From NCBI RefSeq assembly GCF_002742635.1, contig NZ_PEGF01000002.1, positions 310,001-374,000 of the forward strand: a DNA stretch of 64,000 nucleotides, given 5' to 3'. The DNA is from Caulobacter sp. X (lineage in GTDB: Bacteria; Pseudomonadota; Alphaproteobacteria; Caulobacterales; Caulobacteraceae). This document shows, piece by piece, positions 1-9,307 of the stretch (its first letter is position 1; every line of letters begins with the position of its first letter). The notes beneath the pieces are model-generated. The model saw nothing but the letters and a program-made list of their open reading frames with translations, did no database searches and was not told where the DNA came from. The position numbers and the translations under genes are program-made.

Positions 1-366
1 CAGCCGGTCGGCTTCGTCTTCCATCAGTGCCGGTTGACCAAGGACGCGGGGACCAGGCGGGCTTCGGTCTATCTGGGCCGACCTTGGCGGCCCTCCAGCC
101 AGTTTCCCGACGGTCGCTATGGTGATCCGAAATATGTCGGCATGTCCGCCTTCATCGACTGCTGGCTGGACGACCACATCGCGCCGGAGGGCTGGACGCA
201 GATGTGGTACACCGGCAAGGACGGCAATCCGCGCACCATGCTGCAGCCCGAAGACGCGCGGTTCTCGCAGTTCCGGCTTTCAGGGCCAGGGGGCGCGGGA
301 AGTTTCAAGCGCGGCCGTTGGCTTTCGGCGTCCGAGGCGGCGGCCTTGGTCGCGGTCGGCGTCTAA
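1..366 (+). CDS. Pectinesterase, C-terminal fragment (gene runs off the window)
   Basis: The reading frame is open from the first base and ends in TAA, so only the last 121 residues are visible. The fragment contains a GFVF-x2-C stretch followed by VYLGRPWRP, the hallmark of carbohydrate esterase family 8, in which the Arg of GRPW is a conserved active-site residue. It also has the downstream FIDCWLDDHI and EGW blocks typical of the family. The enzyme removes methyl esters from pectin and is normally exported. Its signal peptide and catalytic Asp pair would lie upstream of the window. It converges on the beta-glucosidase gene, so a plant-polysaccharide locus probably continues to the left. 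The family call is firm. Confidence 0.9.
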   Translation, partial: QPVGFVFHQCRLTKDAGTRRASVYLGRPWRPSSQFPDGRYGDPKYVGMSAFIDCWLDDHIAPEGWTQMWYTGKDGNPRTMLQPEDARFSQFRLSGPGGAGSFKRGRWLSASEAAALVAVGV

Positions 367-440
367 TAGATCCACAAAGACGAGACCCGTTCCGCTCGCA
401 CCGGTGAGGCTACGGGTCGGCGAGACCGGCAAGCCCCAAC

Positions 441-459
441 CCCGTCGCAGCGCGACGGG
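441..459. terminator. Perfect 8-bp inverted repeat between convergent genes
   Basis: CCCGTCGC-agc-GCGACGGG lies between the pectinesterase stop and the beta-glucosidase stop. The position fits a bidirectional terminator, but there is no T-tract, so the function is inferred from position and symmetry only. Confidence 0.4.
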
Positions 460-485
460 CCGCCGCGCACCTTGGACTGGATCCC

Positions 486-2768
486 TCAGCGGGCGTTCGG
501 AGACACTGGCAGCTTGGCGCCGGCCAGCGTGACGGGCGTGGTGGCGACCAGGGTCTTCGACGACGAGCCCAGGGCGATGTCGTACTGGCCGGCCGCGATC
601 GACCAGCCATGCGCCTTGTCGTCCCAGGAGGCCAGCAGGCGCGGGTCCACGGTCATGGTCACGCGCTGGACGGCGCCCGGGGCGAGCGCGACTTTCTTGA
701 AGCCTGCCAGGCGCTTGGGCGCTTCCCAGCCGGCGCCGCCGCTCTTCGGCGAGACATAGACCTGCGGCACGTCCTTGCCGGCGCGGGCGCCGATGTTCTT
801 GACGTCGAAGCTGACCGTCACCTTGTCGCCGGCGGCGCTGGCCGTCAGGTTCGAATAGGCGAACTTGCTGTAGGACAGACCGTGACCGAACGGGAACAGC
901 GGCTCGATCTTCTTCAGGTCGTACCACTTGTAGCCGACCGCGGCGCCCTCGATGTCGTAGTTTACGTCGAACATCTCGCCCTCGGGCTTGCCCACGCCGT
1001 CCAGCGTCGGGCGGGGCAGGTCGGCCACGCTCTTGGGAAAGGTGACGGGCAGGCGGCCCGAGGCGTCGACCTCGCCGGTCAGCACGCGGGCGATGGCCTC
1101 GCCCCCGGCCGTGCCCGGATACCAGGCCTCGACCACGGCGCCGACCTTGTCGAGCCAGGGCATGACGACGGGGCCGCCGGTGATCAGCACGACCACGGTC
1201 TTCTTGTTGGCCGACGCGACGGCGTCGATCGTGGCGTCCTGGTTCTTGGGCAGGTTCAGGGTCTCGACGTCGACAGACTCGGTGGTCCACTGGTCGGCGA
1301 AGACCAGGGCCAGCTCGCTCTCGGCGGCCAGCTTGGCGGCGCGGGCCGGATCGGTCCCGTCGTCATAGACGATCTTGGCGCCCGGGTAGCGCGCCTGCAG
1401 CGCCTTCAGCGGCGAGGACGGATAGTAGATCACCGGGCCCGGCCAGGTGGCGGGCTCCAGGCCCTTCACCGCGCGGCCGCCGGCCGGATAGACCTGGGAC
1501 GAGCCGCCGCCCGACAGCACGCCGACGTCGGCGTGGGCGCCGATCACAGCGATGGTCTTGGCGGTCTTGGCCAGGGGCAAGAGGTCGCCGTCGTTCTTTA
1601 GCAGGACGATGGCTTCCTCGGCGTCGGCCTGGGTGACCTTGGCGTGCGCGGCCAGGGTGGCGGCTGGCAGGTCGTGCGAGGTGGGCGTGGGGACCGGATG
1701 ATCGACCGCGCCGCTGGCGAACAGGGCGCGCAGCACGCGGCGGGCCATGTCGTCGATCCGCGCCTGGCTGACGCGGCCGGCGGCGAGGTCGGCCTTGAGC
1801 GGCGCGGCGAAGAACGGCTGCTTGTCGAAGGCGTCACCCGCCGACTCCTGGTCAAGGCCGGCGTTCGCCGCCTTGGCCGACGCGTGGGCGGCCCCCCAGT
1901 CGGACATGACATAGCCCTTGTAGCCCCAGTCCTTCTTCAGGACGGTATTGAGCAGCCAGTCATTCTCGCAGGCATAGGTTCCGTTGACGCGGTTGTAGGC
2001 GCACATGACCGAGTGCGGGTCCGACTGCTCGATGGCGAACTGGAAGGCCAGCAGGTCGGAGGTGCGGGCGGCCGTCTCGCCGATGTTGGAGCTGACCACG
2101 AAGCGCCCGGTTTCCTGGGCGTTCAGGGCGTAATGCTTGATCGTCGAGATGATGTGGTTGGACTGGATGCCCCGGATCTGGGCGGCGACCATCACGCCGG
2201 CCAGCCACGGGTCCTCGCCGCCATATTCGAAGTTTCGGCCGTTGCGCGGCTCGCGCACCAGATTGACGCCGCCGGCCAGCTGGACGTTGAAGCCGGAGTC
2301 GCGGGCCTCCTTGCCGATCATGGCGCCGCCCTTCTCGGCCAGCTCGGGGTTCCAGGTGGCGGCGGTGGCGATGCCGGCGGGCAGGGCGGTGCGCGCGCGC
2401 AGGTCCTGGCGCGCGCCCTGGGTCGCGACGCCCACGCCCGCGTCGGTCTGCCATTGACCGGGAATGCCCAGGCGCGGGACGCCGGGGACGTAGCCGGCCG
2501 AGGCGTCCAGCGAGTCGGGATGGCGCGTGTACTTCGGCTTCATGTCGGCGCCGAAGTAGCCGAACAGCACCGTGAACTTCTCGTCGTTGGTCATCGCCGC
2601 CAGGGCCAGGTCGGCGCGCTTGTCGGCGCTCAGCTTGGCGTCCAGCCAGGGGCGGACGGAGGGGGCGGCGGCCGGGGCTTGGGCCAGGGCGGCGTTGGCG
2701 GTCAGGGCCGACGCCGAGGCGCCAATCAGCAGGGCGAGCGTCAGGCCGCGCCAAGTCGTCCGGGTCAT
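486..2768 (-). CDS. bglX: Exported GH3 beta-glucosidase
   Basis: This 760-residue glycoside hydrolase family 3 protein has an N-terminal signal peptide (cleavage after about residue 29, ending AALA). The (beta/alpha)8 domain contains the RNGRNFEYGGEDP block (about 175-187) and the KHY motif (about 211-213). The nucleophile motif is VMSDWGAAH, with Asp290 the likely catalytic nucleophile. A second alpha/beta domain and a C-terminal fibronectin-III-like domain (about 650-750) complete the usual BglX-type layout. It would hydrolyse beta-linked gluco- or xylo-oligosaccharides in the periplasm. An AGGAG-type ribosome site precedes the start. It lies 61 bp downstream of a LacI-type regulator on the same strand, so the two probably form an operon divergent from the TBDR and halogenases. 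The exact sugar specificity cannot be read from the sequence. Confidence 0.92.
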   Translation of the reverse strand: MTRTTWRGLTLALLIGASASALTANAALAQAPAAAPSVRPWLDAKLSADKRADLALAAMTNDEKFTVLFGYFGADMKPKYTRHPDSLDASAGYVPGVPRLGIPGQWQTDAGVGVATQGARQDLRARTALPAGIATAATWNPELAEKGGAMIGKEARDSGFNVQLAGGVNLVREPRNGRNFEYGGEDPWLAGVMVAAQIRGIQSNHIISTIKHYALNAQETGRFVVSSNIGETAARTSDLLAFQFAIEQSDPHSVMCAYNRVNGTYACENDWLLNTVLKKDWGYKGYVMSDWGAAHASAKAANAGLDQESAGDAFDKQPFFAAPLKADLAAGRVSQARIDDMARRVLRALFASGAVDHPVPTPTSHDLPAATLAAHAKVTQADAEEAIVLLKNDGDLLPLAKTAKTIAVIGAHADVGVLSGGGSSQVYPAGGRAVKGLEPATWPGPVIYYPSSPLKALQARYPGAKIVYDDGTDPARAAKLAAESELALVFADQWTTESVDVETLNLPKNQDATIDAVASANKKTVVVLITGGPVVMPWLDKVGAVVEAWYPGTAGGEAIARVLTGEVDASGRLPVTFPKSVADLPRPTLDGVGKPEGEMFDVNYDIEGAAVGYKWYDLKKIEPLFPFGHGLSYSKFAYSNLTASAAGDKVTVSFDVKNIGARAGKDVPQVYVSPKSGGAGWEAPKRLAGFKKVALAPGAVQRVTMTVDPRLLASWDDKAHGWSIAAGQYDIALGSSSKTLVATTPVTLAGAKLPVSPNAR

Positions 2769-2829
2769 GTGTCCTCCGTCTTTCTTTGTCTTATCGGCCG
2801 CGCGGCCTTCGAGGGCGCGTCGGGCGGCG

Positions 2830-3873
2830 TCAGGGTTTGGGTTGGGGCGGCGGGCCGTTGCGCGCCGGGCCGGTGGATTCGCGCACCACCAGCGCGTGGC
2901 GCGCCAGGTAGGGCGCGCTGGTCTTGCCCGCGCCTTCGTTGGCGTTCCACGCCGCGAAGATCTGCAGCGCGCGCAGCGCCATCTGTTCGAAGGGTTGGCG
3001 GATCGTGGTCAGGCTGGGCCAGATCACGCTGGCGATCGGCTGGTCATCAAAGCCCACCACCGAGACGTCATCGGGAATCCGCAGGCCTCGGCGTTGAGCC
3101 TCCATGCAGGTGGCCGCGGCCATCTCGTCATTGGCCGCGAAGATCGCGGTGGGCGGGTCGGCGATGTCGAGCAGGGTCTTGGCCGCTTCGAGGCCCGTCT
3201 TGAAGGTGAACTGCCCCTCGACGACCAGCTCGGGACCGGGACGGGGAAGGCCGCGTGCGGCATAGGCCTCGTAGTAGCCGTTGCGCCGATGCGTGCTGGC
3301 TACGTGGTCGGGATGGCCGGCGATATGGCCGATCCGCGTGTGGCCCAGCGAGAAGAGGTGCTCGATCACTTCGCGCGCCGCGGCGCGGTCGTCCATCGCG
3401 ATGGCGGGAAAGCGCGGGTCGGGCGTGGTCGGCGAGATCAGGACGCAGCGGACGTCCAATTCGCGCATCAGGTCCTTCATCGGCCCGAAGTCACACTCCG
3501 GCGGCAGCAGGATCATCTCGCGCAGACCGCTGTCGCGGACAAAGGCGCGGACGCGATCCTGCCAGCCGGGGACCGGTCCTTCCGATAGATCGACCGTCAA
3601 ATGACGGCCCATTTCGACGCAGGCCAGCAGCAGGGCGTGGTGGATTCGGGTGTGGTAGCCGCCGGACGGGTCGCCCATCAGCACGCCGACCGAGCCCGAG
3701 CCTTGGGACCGGAGGCTGCGCGCCACGGCGCTGGGGTGATAGCCAAGATCGCGCATGGCCGCCTGGACGCGGTCGCGCGTCTTGGCGCTGACGATCTCAT
3801 GATCGTTGAGAACGCGAGAGACGGTCTTGGGCGATACGCCCGCCCGCTCCGCCACGTCGTTGATCGTCGTCAT
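2830..3873 (-). CDS. LacI-family transcriptional regulator
   Basis: This 347-residue protein has the standard LacI/GalR layout. A helix-turn-helix lies at residues 2-50 (INDVAERAGVSPKTVSRVLN), then the hinge helix (SAVARSLRS), then a periplasmic-binding-protein-like effector domain to about residue 330. It has no signal peptide. It is the first gene of a probable operon with the GH3 enzyme and faces the TBDR-halogenase group across a 626-bp intergenic region holding several palindromes. The natural reading is a sugar-responsive repressor of both sides. The inducer is unknown; a beta-glucoside or a related plant oligosaccharide is likely from context. Confidence 0.92.
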   Translation of the reverse strand: MTTINDVAERAGVSPKTVSRVLNDHEIVSAKTRDRVQAAMRDLGYHPSAVARSLRSQGSGSVGVLMGDPSGGYHTRIHHALLLACVEMGRHLTVDLSEGPVPGWQDRVRAFVRDSGLREMILLPPECDFGPMKDLMRELDVRCVLISPTTPDPRFPAIAMDDRAAAREVIEHLFSLGHTRIGHIAGHPDHVASTHRRNGYYEAYAARGLPRPGPELVVEGQFTFKTGLEAAKTLLDIADPPTAIFAANDEMAAATCMEAQRRGLRIPDDVSVVGFDDQPIASVIWPSLTTIRQPFEQMALRALQIFAAWNANEGAGKTSAPYLARHALVVRESTGPARNGPPPQPKP

Positions 3874-4499
3874 GAGTCCCCGGGTCCGTTCGCCGTCAAG
3901 CTAAGCCCGGCGCCCCGCCATTGAAAGGCGGCCCGCGAGACGGCCAACGCCGATGGCTTTAGACCATGCTGTCCCATCTGTCATGCATCGAGACATTTAT
4001 AGGTCATTTTTAAGGACATAAGCGGGACATTTCTCGGAGCGACTGGCCCTCGCTCGCTAAGGTGCTCCCGCACCGATGTCGCGCCTCTGTGGACGTCTGG
4101 CGTACATGGCGAAACGTGCGCGCGCCTGACTGTCGTGGCGTTCCGAAGTCCCATTTTCCAAGCTGGGCAAAGGGTTTGTTGATTGTGGGAAACGATTTCC
4201 ATGTGACCGGTACCTTCCTCGTGCGCGGAAGGTTTCCGCGCATAACGTCTTGTCCGACGAAAATGACAACGTTGACATTCTTGTTGACTTGGATGGGACA
4301 TTTCTGAAATGTGCCGGCGTTCGGTGAAGGCGAAAGACCAGAATCGGATGTCCGGGCGCGGGGGCGCCAAAGGGATTTGGACAATCGCCGCCCAGGCGTT
4401 TGGACAGGCCCGTACAAGCCCCTCACGCGGCTCGCTGACCGGTGCGGGAGCGCCGGCGCGGGACTGAGCGGGCGGCCAATAAGAACGGGGAGCGAGGAA
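3874..4499. promoter_or_regulatory. Divergent regulatory region between lacI-type gene and TBDR
   Basis: No convincing gene is visible in these 626 bases. Three signals stand out. A 9-bp perfect inverted repeat TGCGCGGAA-ggt-TTCCGCGCA occupies 4222-4242. A shorter related repeat GGAAA-cga-TTTCC lies at 4188-4200, with the same GGAA/TTCC half-sites. An 11-bp direct repeat GGGACATTTCT occurs at 4024-4034 and 4295-4305. TTGAC elements occur at 4272 and 4284 but no matching -10 box is clear. The palindromes are candidate operators for the adjacent LacI-type protein. The assignment is inference from position and symmetry. Confidence 0.5.
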
Positions 4500-7400
4500 T
4501 TGTCTCAGGAAGCAAGGAAAGCCGTGCTCACGCGCGGCCTGACGCTGGCGCTCGTCGCCGGCGCATCGCAGATGGCGCTGGCCACGAGCGCCTTCGCGCA
4601 AAGCAGCGCCGACACGCAGGTCGAGGAGATCGTCGTCACCGGCGTCCGCGGCTCGCAGATGAAGTCGGTGGACATCAAGCGCAAGCAGTCGGCCATCGTC
4701 GACGCCATCTCGGCGGAAGACATCGGCAAGCTGCCAGACATCACCATCGCCGACTCCCTGCAGCGCATCTCGGGCGTGCAGATCCAGCGCAACGCCGGTG
4801 AAGGCGCGACGGTCAACATCCGCGGCCTGGCCCAGGTCATCACCCTGCTGAATGGCGAGCAGTACCTCAGCGCCGGCAACATGGGCTCGGCCCAGCCGAA
4901 CCTGCTGGATGTGCCCTCGCAGCTGATGAACCAGGTGCTGGTCTACAAGTCGACCAACCCGCGCAACGCCCTGTCGGGCATCTCGGGCACCCTGGACCTG
5001 AAGACCCGCCGTCCTTTCCAGTTCGGCGAGGGGCTGACCTTGACCGGCGCGGCCGAAGCCCAGCGCGGCGACCGCACCAAGAAGGACGACTACCTGCTCA
5101 ATGGCGTCGTCAACTGGCGCAACGAAAACGTTGGCCTGATGGTCGGCGCCGCCTCGAGCAAGTCGAACCTCGGCAACAACTATTCGGGCGTCGCCAGCCT
5201 GTCGGGCAACAACGACTGGGGCGGCAGCAATCCCAACAACTTCGTCTCGCCGCACGGCTTCGAGAGCTTCAACCGCGTGGTCGAGCGCAAGCGCCTGGGC
5301 GTCAACGTCGCCTTCGAGGCCAAGCTGGGCGAGGGCTTCACCCTGATCGCCGAGGGCTTCTACGCCAAGCTCGACGAGTACAACCGCGCCGCCGGCATCA
5401 ACATCTCCAACCGCTGGGACGGCGGCGCCTTTGGCGTCTGGACCAAGCCGACCGTGTTCGACCCGACCGGCGTCAGCGCTCCCAGCACCAACGGCGGCAA
5501 CGGCCGCCCGTGGGTCGCGGTCGACGAGTATGACATCGACGCCTGGTGGGTGAACTCGTTCAGCGTCAACCGGACCACCAAGTCGGAGTCGAAGAACTAC
5601 AATCTCGAACTGAAGTACGACAACGGCGGTCCGTTCACGTCGGAAGTCCGCGCCATCCGCGCCAGCGGCAACCGTCTCAGCATGAACGGCCAGGCCCAGG
5701 GCGACCTGTCGAACTGGCAATACGGCGACGGCCGCTTCACCCTGTTCCGTGACGCCGCCGATCGCACGCGCGGCACCTTCTATCCGAAGGGGATCTGCGA
5801 CCAGTACCCGGCCGGGCAGCGGTCGAACGCGGTCGTGGGCAGCGCCGGCGGCTGCTATCTGAACCCGAACCCGCAGGGCTACGGCCAGAACCCGCAGCTG
5901 CACTATAACATCAGCGGCGACCACCCGGTGTGGAGCGGCTTCGACCGTCCGATCACGGGCGGCCTGGGCGCCGGCAAGTCCCTCAAGGACTACATGGCGA
6001 ACAAGGACAGCTACGCCATCGGCGCCTTCTCGTCCGAGGGCAACAACGAAGTGGACTCGGACATGAACGTGTTCCGGGCCGAGGGTCACTATCGCTTCGA
6101 CGACAAGCTGCTGGGCTTCATCACCAAGATCGACGGCGGCGTGCGTCAGAGCGACCGTTCGGTCAGCGTCGAGCAGTTCCACCTGTTCTCGGGCTTCTAC
6201 GGCGGCGTCCCGGGCGCCGTGCAAGCCAACGGCTCGCCCGTGCCGGCCGGCGGCTGCGAGGCCCAGTGGAAGGCCATCGACGTCGTCATGAACCAGAACC
6301 AGTGCCAGGCGGGCGAGTTCGTGCCCGATCCGGTCACCGGTAAGCCTGTGTTCCAAGGCTACACGGTCAATCGTCCGACCAAGCTGACGACCTACAACAA
6401 CACCATCTGGGTGGATGACCTGGGCGGCGTGACCAGCGGCATGCCGGGCTTCTGGGCCATCGATCCCCGCGACTTCGACGACGCCGAGGCCTTCCACAAG
6501 AAGGTGTTCGGCGGCGCCATCCGCGTCATCGTCCCGGGCCAGACCTACGACGTGACGCTGAAGGAGCAGAGCGCCTACGGTTCGGCCGACTTCGAGATCG
6601 GCAATCTGCACGGCGACATCGGCCTGCGGGTCATCCAGACCGAGCTGAACGTCAAGCAGAACCTGACCGGCGATGTCCGCAACTACGGCGACACCAACGC
6701 CGACGCGGGCGATCAGGTCACCAAGCGCAAGTACACCGACTGGTTGCCGTCGGTGAACGCGGTCTACGACCTGACCGACAACATCAAGCTGCGCGCGGCT
6801 TACGCCAAGACGATGCAGCCGCTCGACCTGGGCAACTACGGCGGCGGTCTGTCGATCTTCACGGCCGACTGCGGCAACGGCCTGAATATCCGCTGCGTCA
6901 CCGGCGCCAGCGCCTCGGGCAACCCGAACCTGAACCCGTGGCGGGCGTCGAACTTCGACGGCGCCGTGGAGTACTACTTCGGCCGCGCCTCGATGCTGAA
7001 CATCTCGGCCTTCCAACTGAAGATCGACAGCTTCGTCACCAGTGGCACGATCAAGGGTCGCTTCCCCGACCAGGACGGCGTGATCCGTCGCGACGTCGAC
7101 GTCAGCCTGCCGCTGCAGGGCGATGGGGGCTCGGTCAAGGGCGTGGAAGTCGGCGCCAAGATCGCGTTCGCCGACGTGCTGCCCGACATGGGCCTGCTGT
7201 CGAACTTCGGCGTGGACGGCAACTACACCTACTCGCCTAGCCACGAGAGCCGCCTGGACCTCGAAGGCGACGAGATCCCGTTCTTCGACAACTCCAAGCA
7301 CCAGTTCAACCTGGTCGGCTGGTACCAGGACGATAAGCTGCAGGCTCGCGTCGCCTATAACTACCGCACCGATCGCCTCTCGGGGACGATGGGCGGCGGC

Positions 7401-7619
7401 GGCAACCGCGTGATCCCGGTCATGCAGAAGTCGACGGGCTATGTCGACGTGAACGTCAGCTACAATGTCCGCGAGAACGTCACGGTCTACTTCAACGGGT
7501 CGAACGTCACCGGCGAGATCGAGGATTACTACCTGCGCTTCGCCAAGGGTAAGACCCAGTACCACAGCCAGAACGAGTTCGAGCCCCGCTACACGCTGGG
7601 TATCCGGGCGCGCTGGTAG
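4500..7619 (+). CDS. TonB-dependent receptor, large carbohydrate-type
   Basis: I chose the TTG start at 4500 because a GGGGAGCGAGGA ribosome site precedes it and it gives a normal signal peptide ending AFAQ. The frame stays open upstream to a GTG at 4311, which would add an unlikely leader. The protein is about 1039 residues. A TonB box-like stretch (EEIVVTG) follows the signal, then the plug domain (IGKLPDITIADSLQRISGVQIQ and the NIRGL block), then a long 22-strand barrel ending in an aromatic residue (RARW). TBDRs of this size and plug type are common in Caulobacter polysaccharide-utilisation loci. It stands between LacI/GH3 and two halogenase homologues, so it probably imports a plant-derived oligosaccharide or glycoside under LacI control. 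The substrate is inferred. Confidence 0.88.
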   Translation: MSQEARKAVLTRGLTLALVAGASQMALATSAFAQSSADTQVEEIVVTGVRGSQMKSVDIKRKQSAIVDAISAEDIGKLPDITIADSLQRISGVQIQRNAGEGATVNIRGLAQVITLLNGEQYLSAGNMGSAQPNLLDVPSQLMNQVLVYKSTNPRNALSGISGTLDLKTRRPFQFGEGLTLTGAAEAQRGDRTKKDDYLLNGVVNWRNENVGLMVGAASSKSNLGNNYSGVASLSGNNDWGGSNPNNFVSPHGFESFNRVVERKRLGVNVAFEAKLGEGFTLIAEGFYAKLDEYNRAAGINISNRWDGGAFGVWTKPTVFDPTGVSAPSTNGGNGRPWVAVDEYDIDAWWVNSFSVNRTTKSESKNYNLELKYDNGGPFTSEVRAIRASGNRLSMNGQAQGDLSNWQYGDGRFTLFRDAADRTRGTFYPKGICDQYPAGQRSNAVVGSAGGCYLNPNPQGYGQNPQLHYNISGDHPVWSGFDRPITGGLGAGKSLKDYMANKDSYAIGAFSSEGNNEVDSDMNVFRAEGHYRFDDKLLGFITKIDGGVRQSDRSVSVEQFHLFSGFYGGVPGAVQANGSPVPAGGCEAQWKAIDVVMNQNQCQAGEFVPDPVTGKPVFQGYTVNRPTKLTTYNNTIWVDDLGGVTSGMPGFWAIDPRDFDDAEAFHKKVFGGAIRVIVPGQTYDVTLKEQSAYGSADFEIGNLHGDIGLRVIQTELNVKQNLTGDVRNYGDTNADAGDQVTKRKYTDWLPSVNAVYDLTDNIKLRAAYAKTMQPLDLGNYGGGLSIFTADCGNGLNIRCVTGASASGNPNLNPWRASNFDGAVEYYFGRASMLNISAFQLKIDSFVTSGTIKGRFPDQDGVIRRDVDVSLPLQGDGGSVKGVEVGAKIAFADVLPDMGLLSNFGVDGNYTYSPSHESRLDLEGDEIPFFDNSKHQFNLVGWYQDDKLQARVAYNYRTDRLSGTMGGGGNRVIPVMQKSTGYVDVNVSYNVRENVTVYFNGSNVTGEIEDYYLRFAKGKTQYHSQNEFEPRYTLGIRARW

Positions 7620-7641
7620 CCCTTTCCCTCTCACCTCCTGC

Positions 7642-7679
7642 CGGCCGCCGCGCTTCCCCCTTGCGGCGGCCGCTTTTTT
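7642..7679 (+). terminator. Rho-independent terminator after TBDR
   Basis: CGGCCGCCGC, an 11-base loop, then GCGGCGGCCG, followed by C and six T. The 10-bp stem is perfect and the T-tract points rightward. It separates the TBDR from the halogenase pair, which therefore either has its own promoter in the next 97 bases or receives read-through. Confidence 0.88.
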
Positions 7680-7776
7680 CGCAAGGTGAGACCTGTCGGG
7701 CCTTGGTTACAACCGATAGCCTGATCCGACCGGACGTCAGATCCGGGCTTGAGCAAGCACGCAGGGGAGCTGTCCG

Positions 7777-9297
7777 ATGGCGGACAATAGGATCCGCAAG
7801 CTGGTGATCGTCGGTGGCGGGACCGCCGGCTGGATGGCGGCCGCGGCGCTGCGCCGGCATTTCCAGGGCGGACCGCTGGAGATCACCCTCGTCGAAAGCT
7901 CCGAGATCGGCACGATCGGCGTCGGCGAGGCGACGATCCCCACGATCCGCGGCTTCTACCAGCAGCTGGGCCTTTCTGACCTTGAGGTCATGCGGGCGAC
8001 GCAAGCGACCTGCAAGCTGGGCATCCGCTTCGACGGCTGGCTGCGCGAAGGTCACGCCTTCATCCACCCCTTCGGCCTGTTCGGCCAGGACCTGCGGGGG
8101 ATCCCGTTCCATCACTACTGGCGCAAGCTGGCCCAGGCCGGCGAGCCGACGGACATCCAGGACTACTCGCTGGGCGCCTCGCTGGCGGCGGCGGGCAAGT
8201 TCAGGGCCCCGCCGCGCAATCCGAAGAACAGCCTGTCGATCTTCGACTGGGCGCTGCACCTGGACGCGGGCCTCTTCGCTCAGCTGATGCGCCGCGTCGC
8301 CGAGGACAATGGCGTGCGCCGCATCGACGCCCGGATCACCAAGGTCAACCTGCGCCCCGAGGACGGCTTCGTCGCATCGCTCGATCTCGACACCGGCGCG
8401 ACCGTCGAGGGCGATCTCTTCATCGACTGCTCCGGCTTCCGAGGGCTGCTGATCGAGGAGGCGCTCGGGACCGGCTACGAGTCCTGGAGCGACCTGCTGC
8501 TGTGCGACCGCGCCTTCGCCGTCCAGAGCGAGGGCGTCGGCGATCCCGCGCCCTATACCGAGGTCAAGGCGCACACGGCCGGCTGGCGCTGGCGGATCCC
8601 GCTGCAGCACCGCTACGGCAACGGCTATGTCTTCTCCTCGCGGCATATCAGCGACGAGGCCGCGCTGGCCGAGCTGAAGGCCGCCGTGCCCGACCGCCCG
8701 CTGCACGAGCCGCGCCTGATCCGCTTCAACCCCGGCCGCCGCAAGCAGGCCTGGAACCGGAACGTCATCGCCCTGGGCCTGTCGTCCGGCTTCCTGGAGC
8801 CCCTGGAGAGCACCTCGATCGCGCTGATCGAGACGGGGATCGAGAAGATCCTGGCGCTGTTCCCCGACAAGGACTTCGCGCCGGAGCTGGTCGACGAGTT
8901 CAACGACTGGTCGCGCCGGGAGATGGAGCGCGTGCGCGACTTCATCGTCCTGCACTATTGGGCCAACAGGCGAGGCGACACCGCCTTCTGGCGCGACTGC
9001 AACGCCGTGGCCCTGCCCGACAGCCTGCGCCGCAAGGTCGAGCTCTTCCGTCAGCGGGGCCACTTCGTCCGCTATCGCTGGGAGATGTTCCAGCCCGCCA
9101 GCTGGATGGCGATCTACGCCGGCTTCGAGCTGCTCCCCGAAATGATCGATCCCGCCCTCGATGGCGTCGACGCCAAGGCGTTGAGCGCGCCGCTGGCTGA
9201 GATGCGCAAGGCCATCGCCGAGGTCGTGGCCTCGGCCCCGCCGCACGCCGCCTTCCTTGACCAGTATTGCCGTCCCGCGCCGGTCGCGGCGCAGTAG
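7777..9297 (+). CDS. Flavin-dependent tryptophan-halogenase-like protein 1
   Basis: This 506-residue protein starts at ATG after a CAGGGGAG ribosome site. It carries the FAD-binding GGGTAG motif (residues 13-18), the halogenase signature GWRWRIP (269-275), a lysine at position 80 (CKLGIRF) where PrnA and RebH have their catalytic Lys79, and FLEPLEST (339-346) with Glu344 matching the catalytic acid. The residue after EST is Ser347; in RebH, as I recall, a Gly here helps hold the chloride. Known family enzymes halogenate tryptophan or free indoles with FADH2 and O2, and TBDR-linked relatives have been reported as brominases. No flavin reductase gene is next to it. The biological substrate is unknown. 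It is followed immediately by a paralogue. Confidence 0.85.
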   Translation: MADNRIRKLVIVGGGTAGWMAAAALRRHFQGGPLEITLVESSEIGTIGVGEATIPTIRGFYQQLGLSDLEVMRATQATCKLGIRFDGWLREGHAFIHPFGLFGQDLRGIPFHHYWRKLAQAGEPTDIQDYSLGASLAAAGKFRAPPRNPKNSLSIFDWALHLDAGLFAQLMRRVAEDNGVRRIDARITKVNLRPEDGFVASLDLDTGATVEGDLFIDCSGFRGLLIEEALGTGYESWSDLLLCDRAFAVQSEGVGDPAPYTEVKAHTAGWRWRIPLQHRYGNGYVFSSRHISDEAALAELKAAVPDRPLHEPRLIRFNPGRRKQAWNRNVIALGLSSGFLEPLESTSIALIETGIEKILALFPDKDFAPELVDEFNDWSRREMERVRDFIVLHYWANRRGDTAFWRDCNAVALPDSLRRKVELFRQRGHFVRYRWEMFQPASWMAIYAGFELLPEMIDPALDGVDAKALSAPLAEMRKAIAEVVASAPPHAAFLDQYCRPAPVAAQ

Positions 9298-9307
9298 GAT
9301 TCACGTG

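Noticed and set aside
3981..7634. A 1217-codon open frame on the minus strand opposite the first TBDR
   Set aside because: Composition is Val/Ala/Asp/Gln/Arg-rich without domains; it is the usual mirror frame of a GC-rich gene. The plus strand has a clear signal peptide, plug and barrel.
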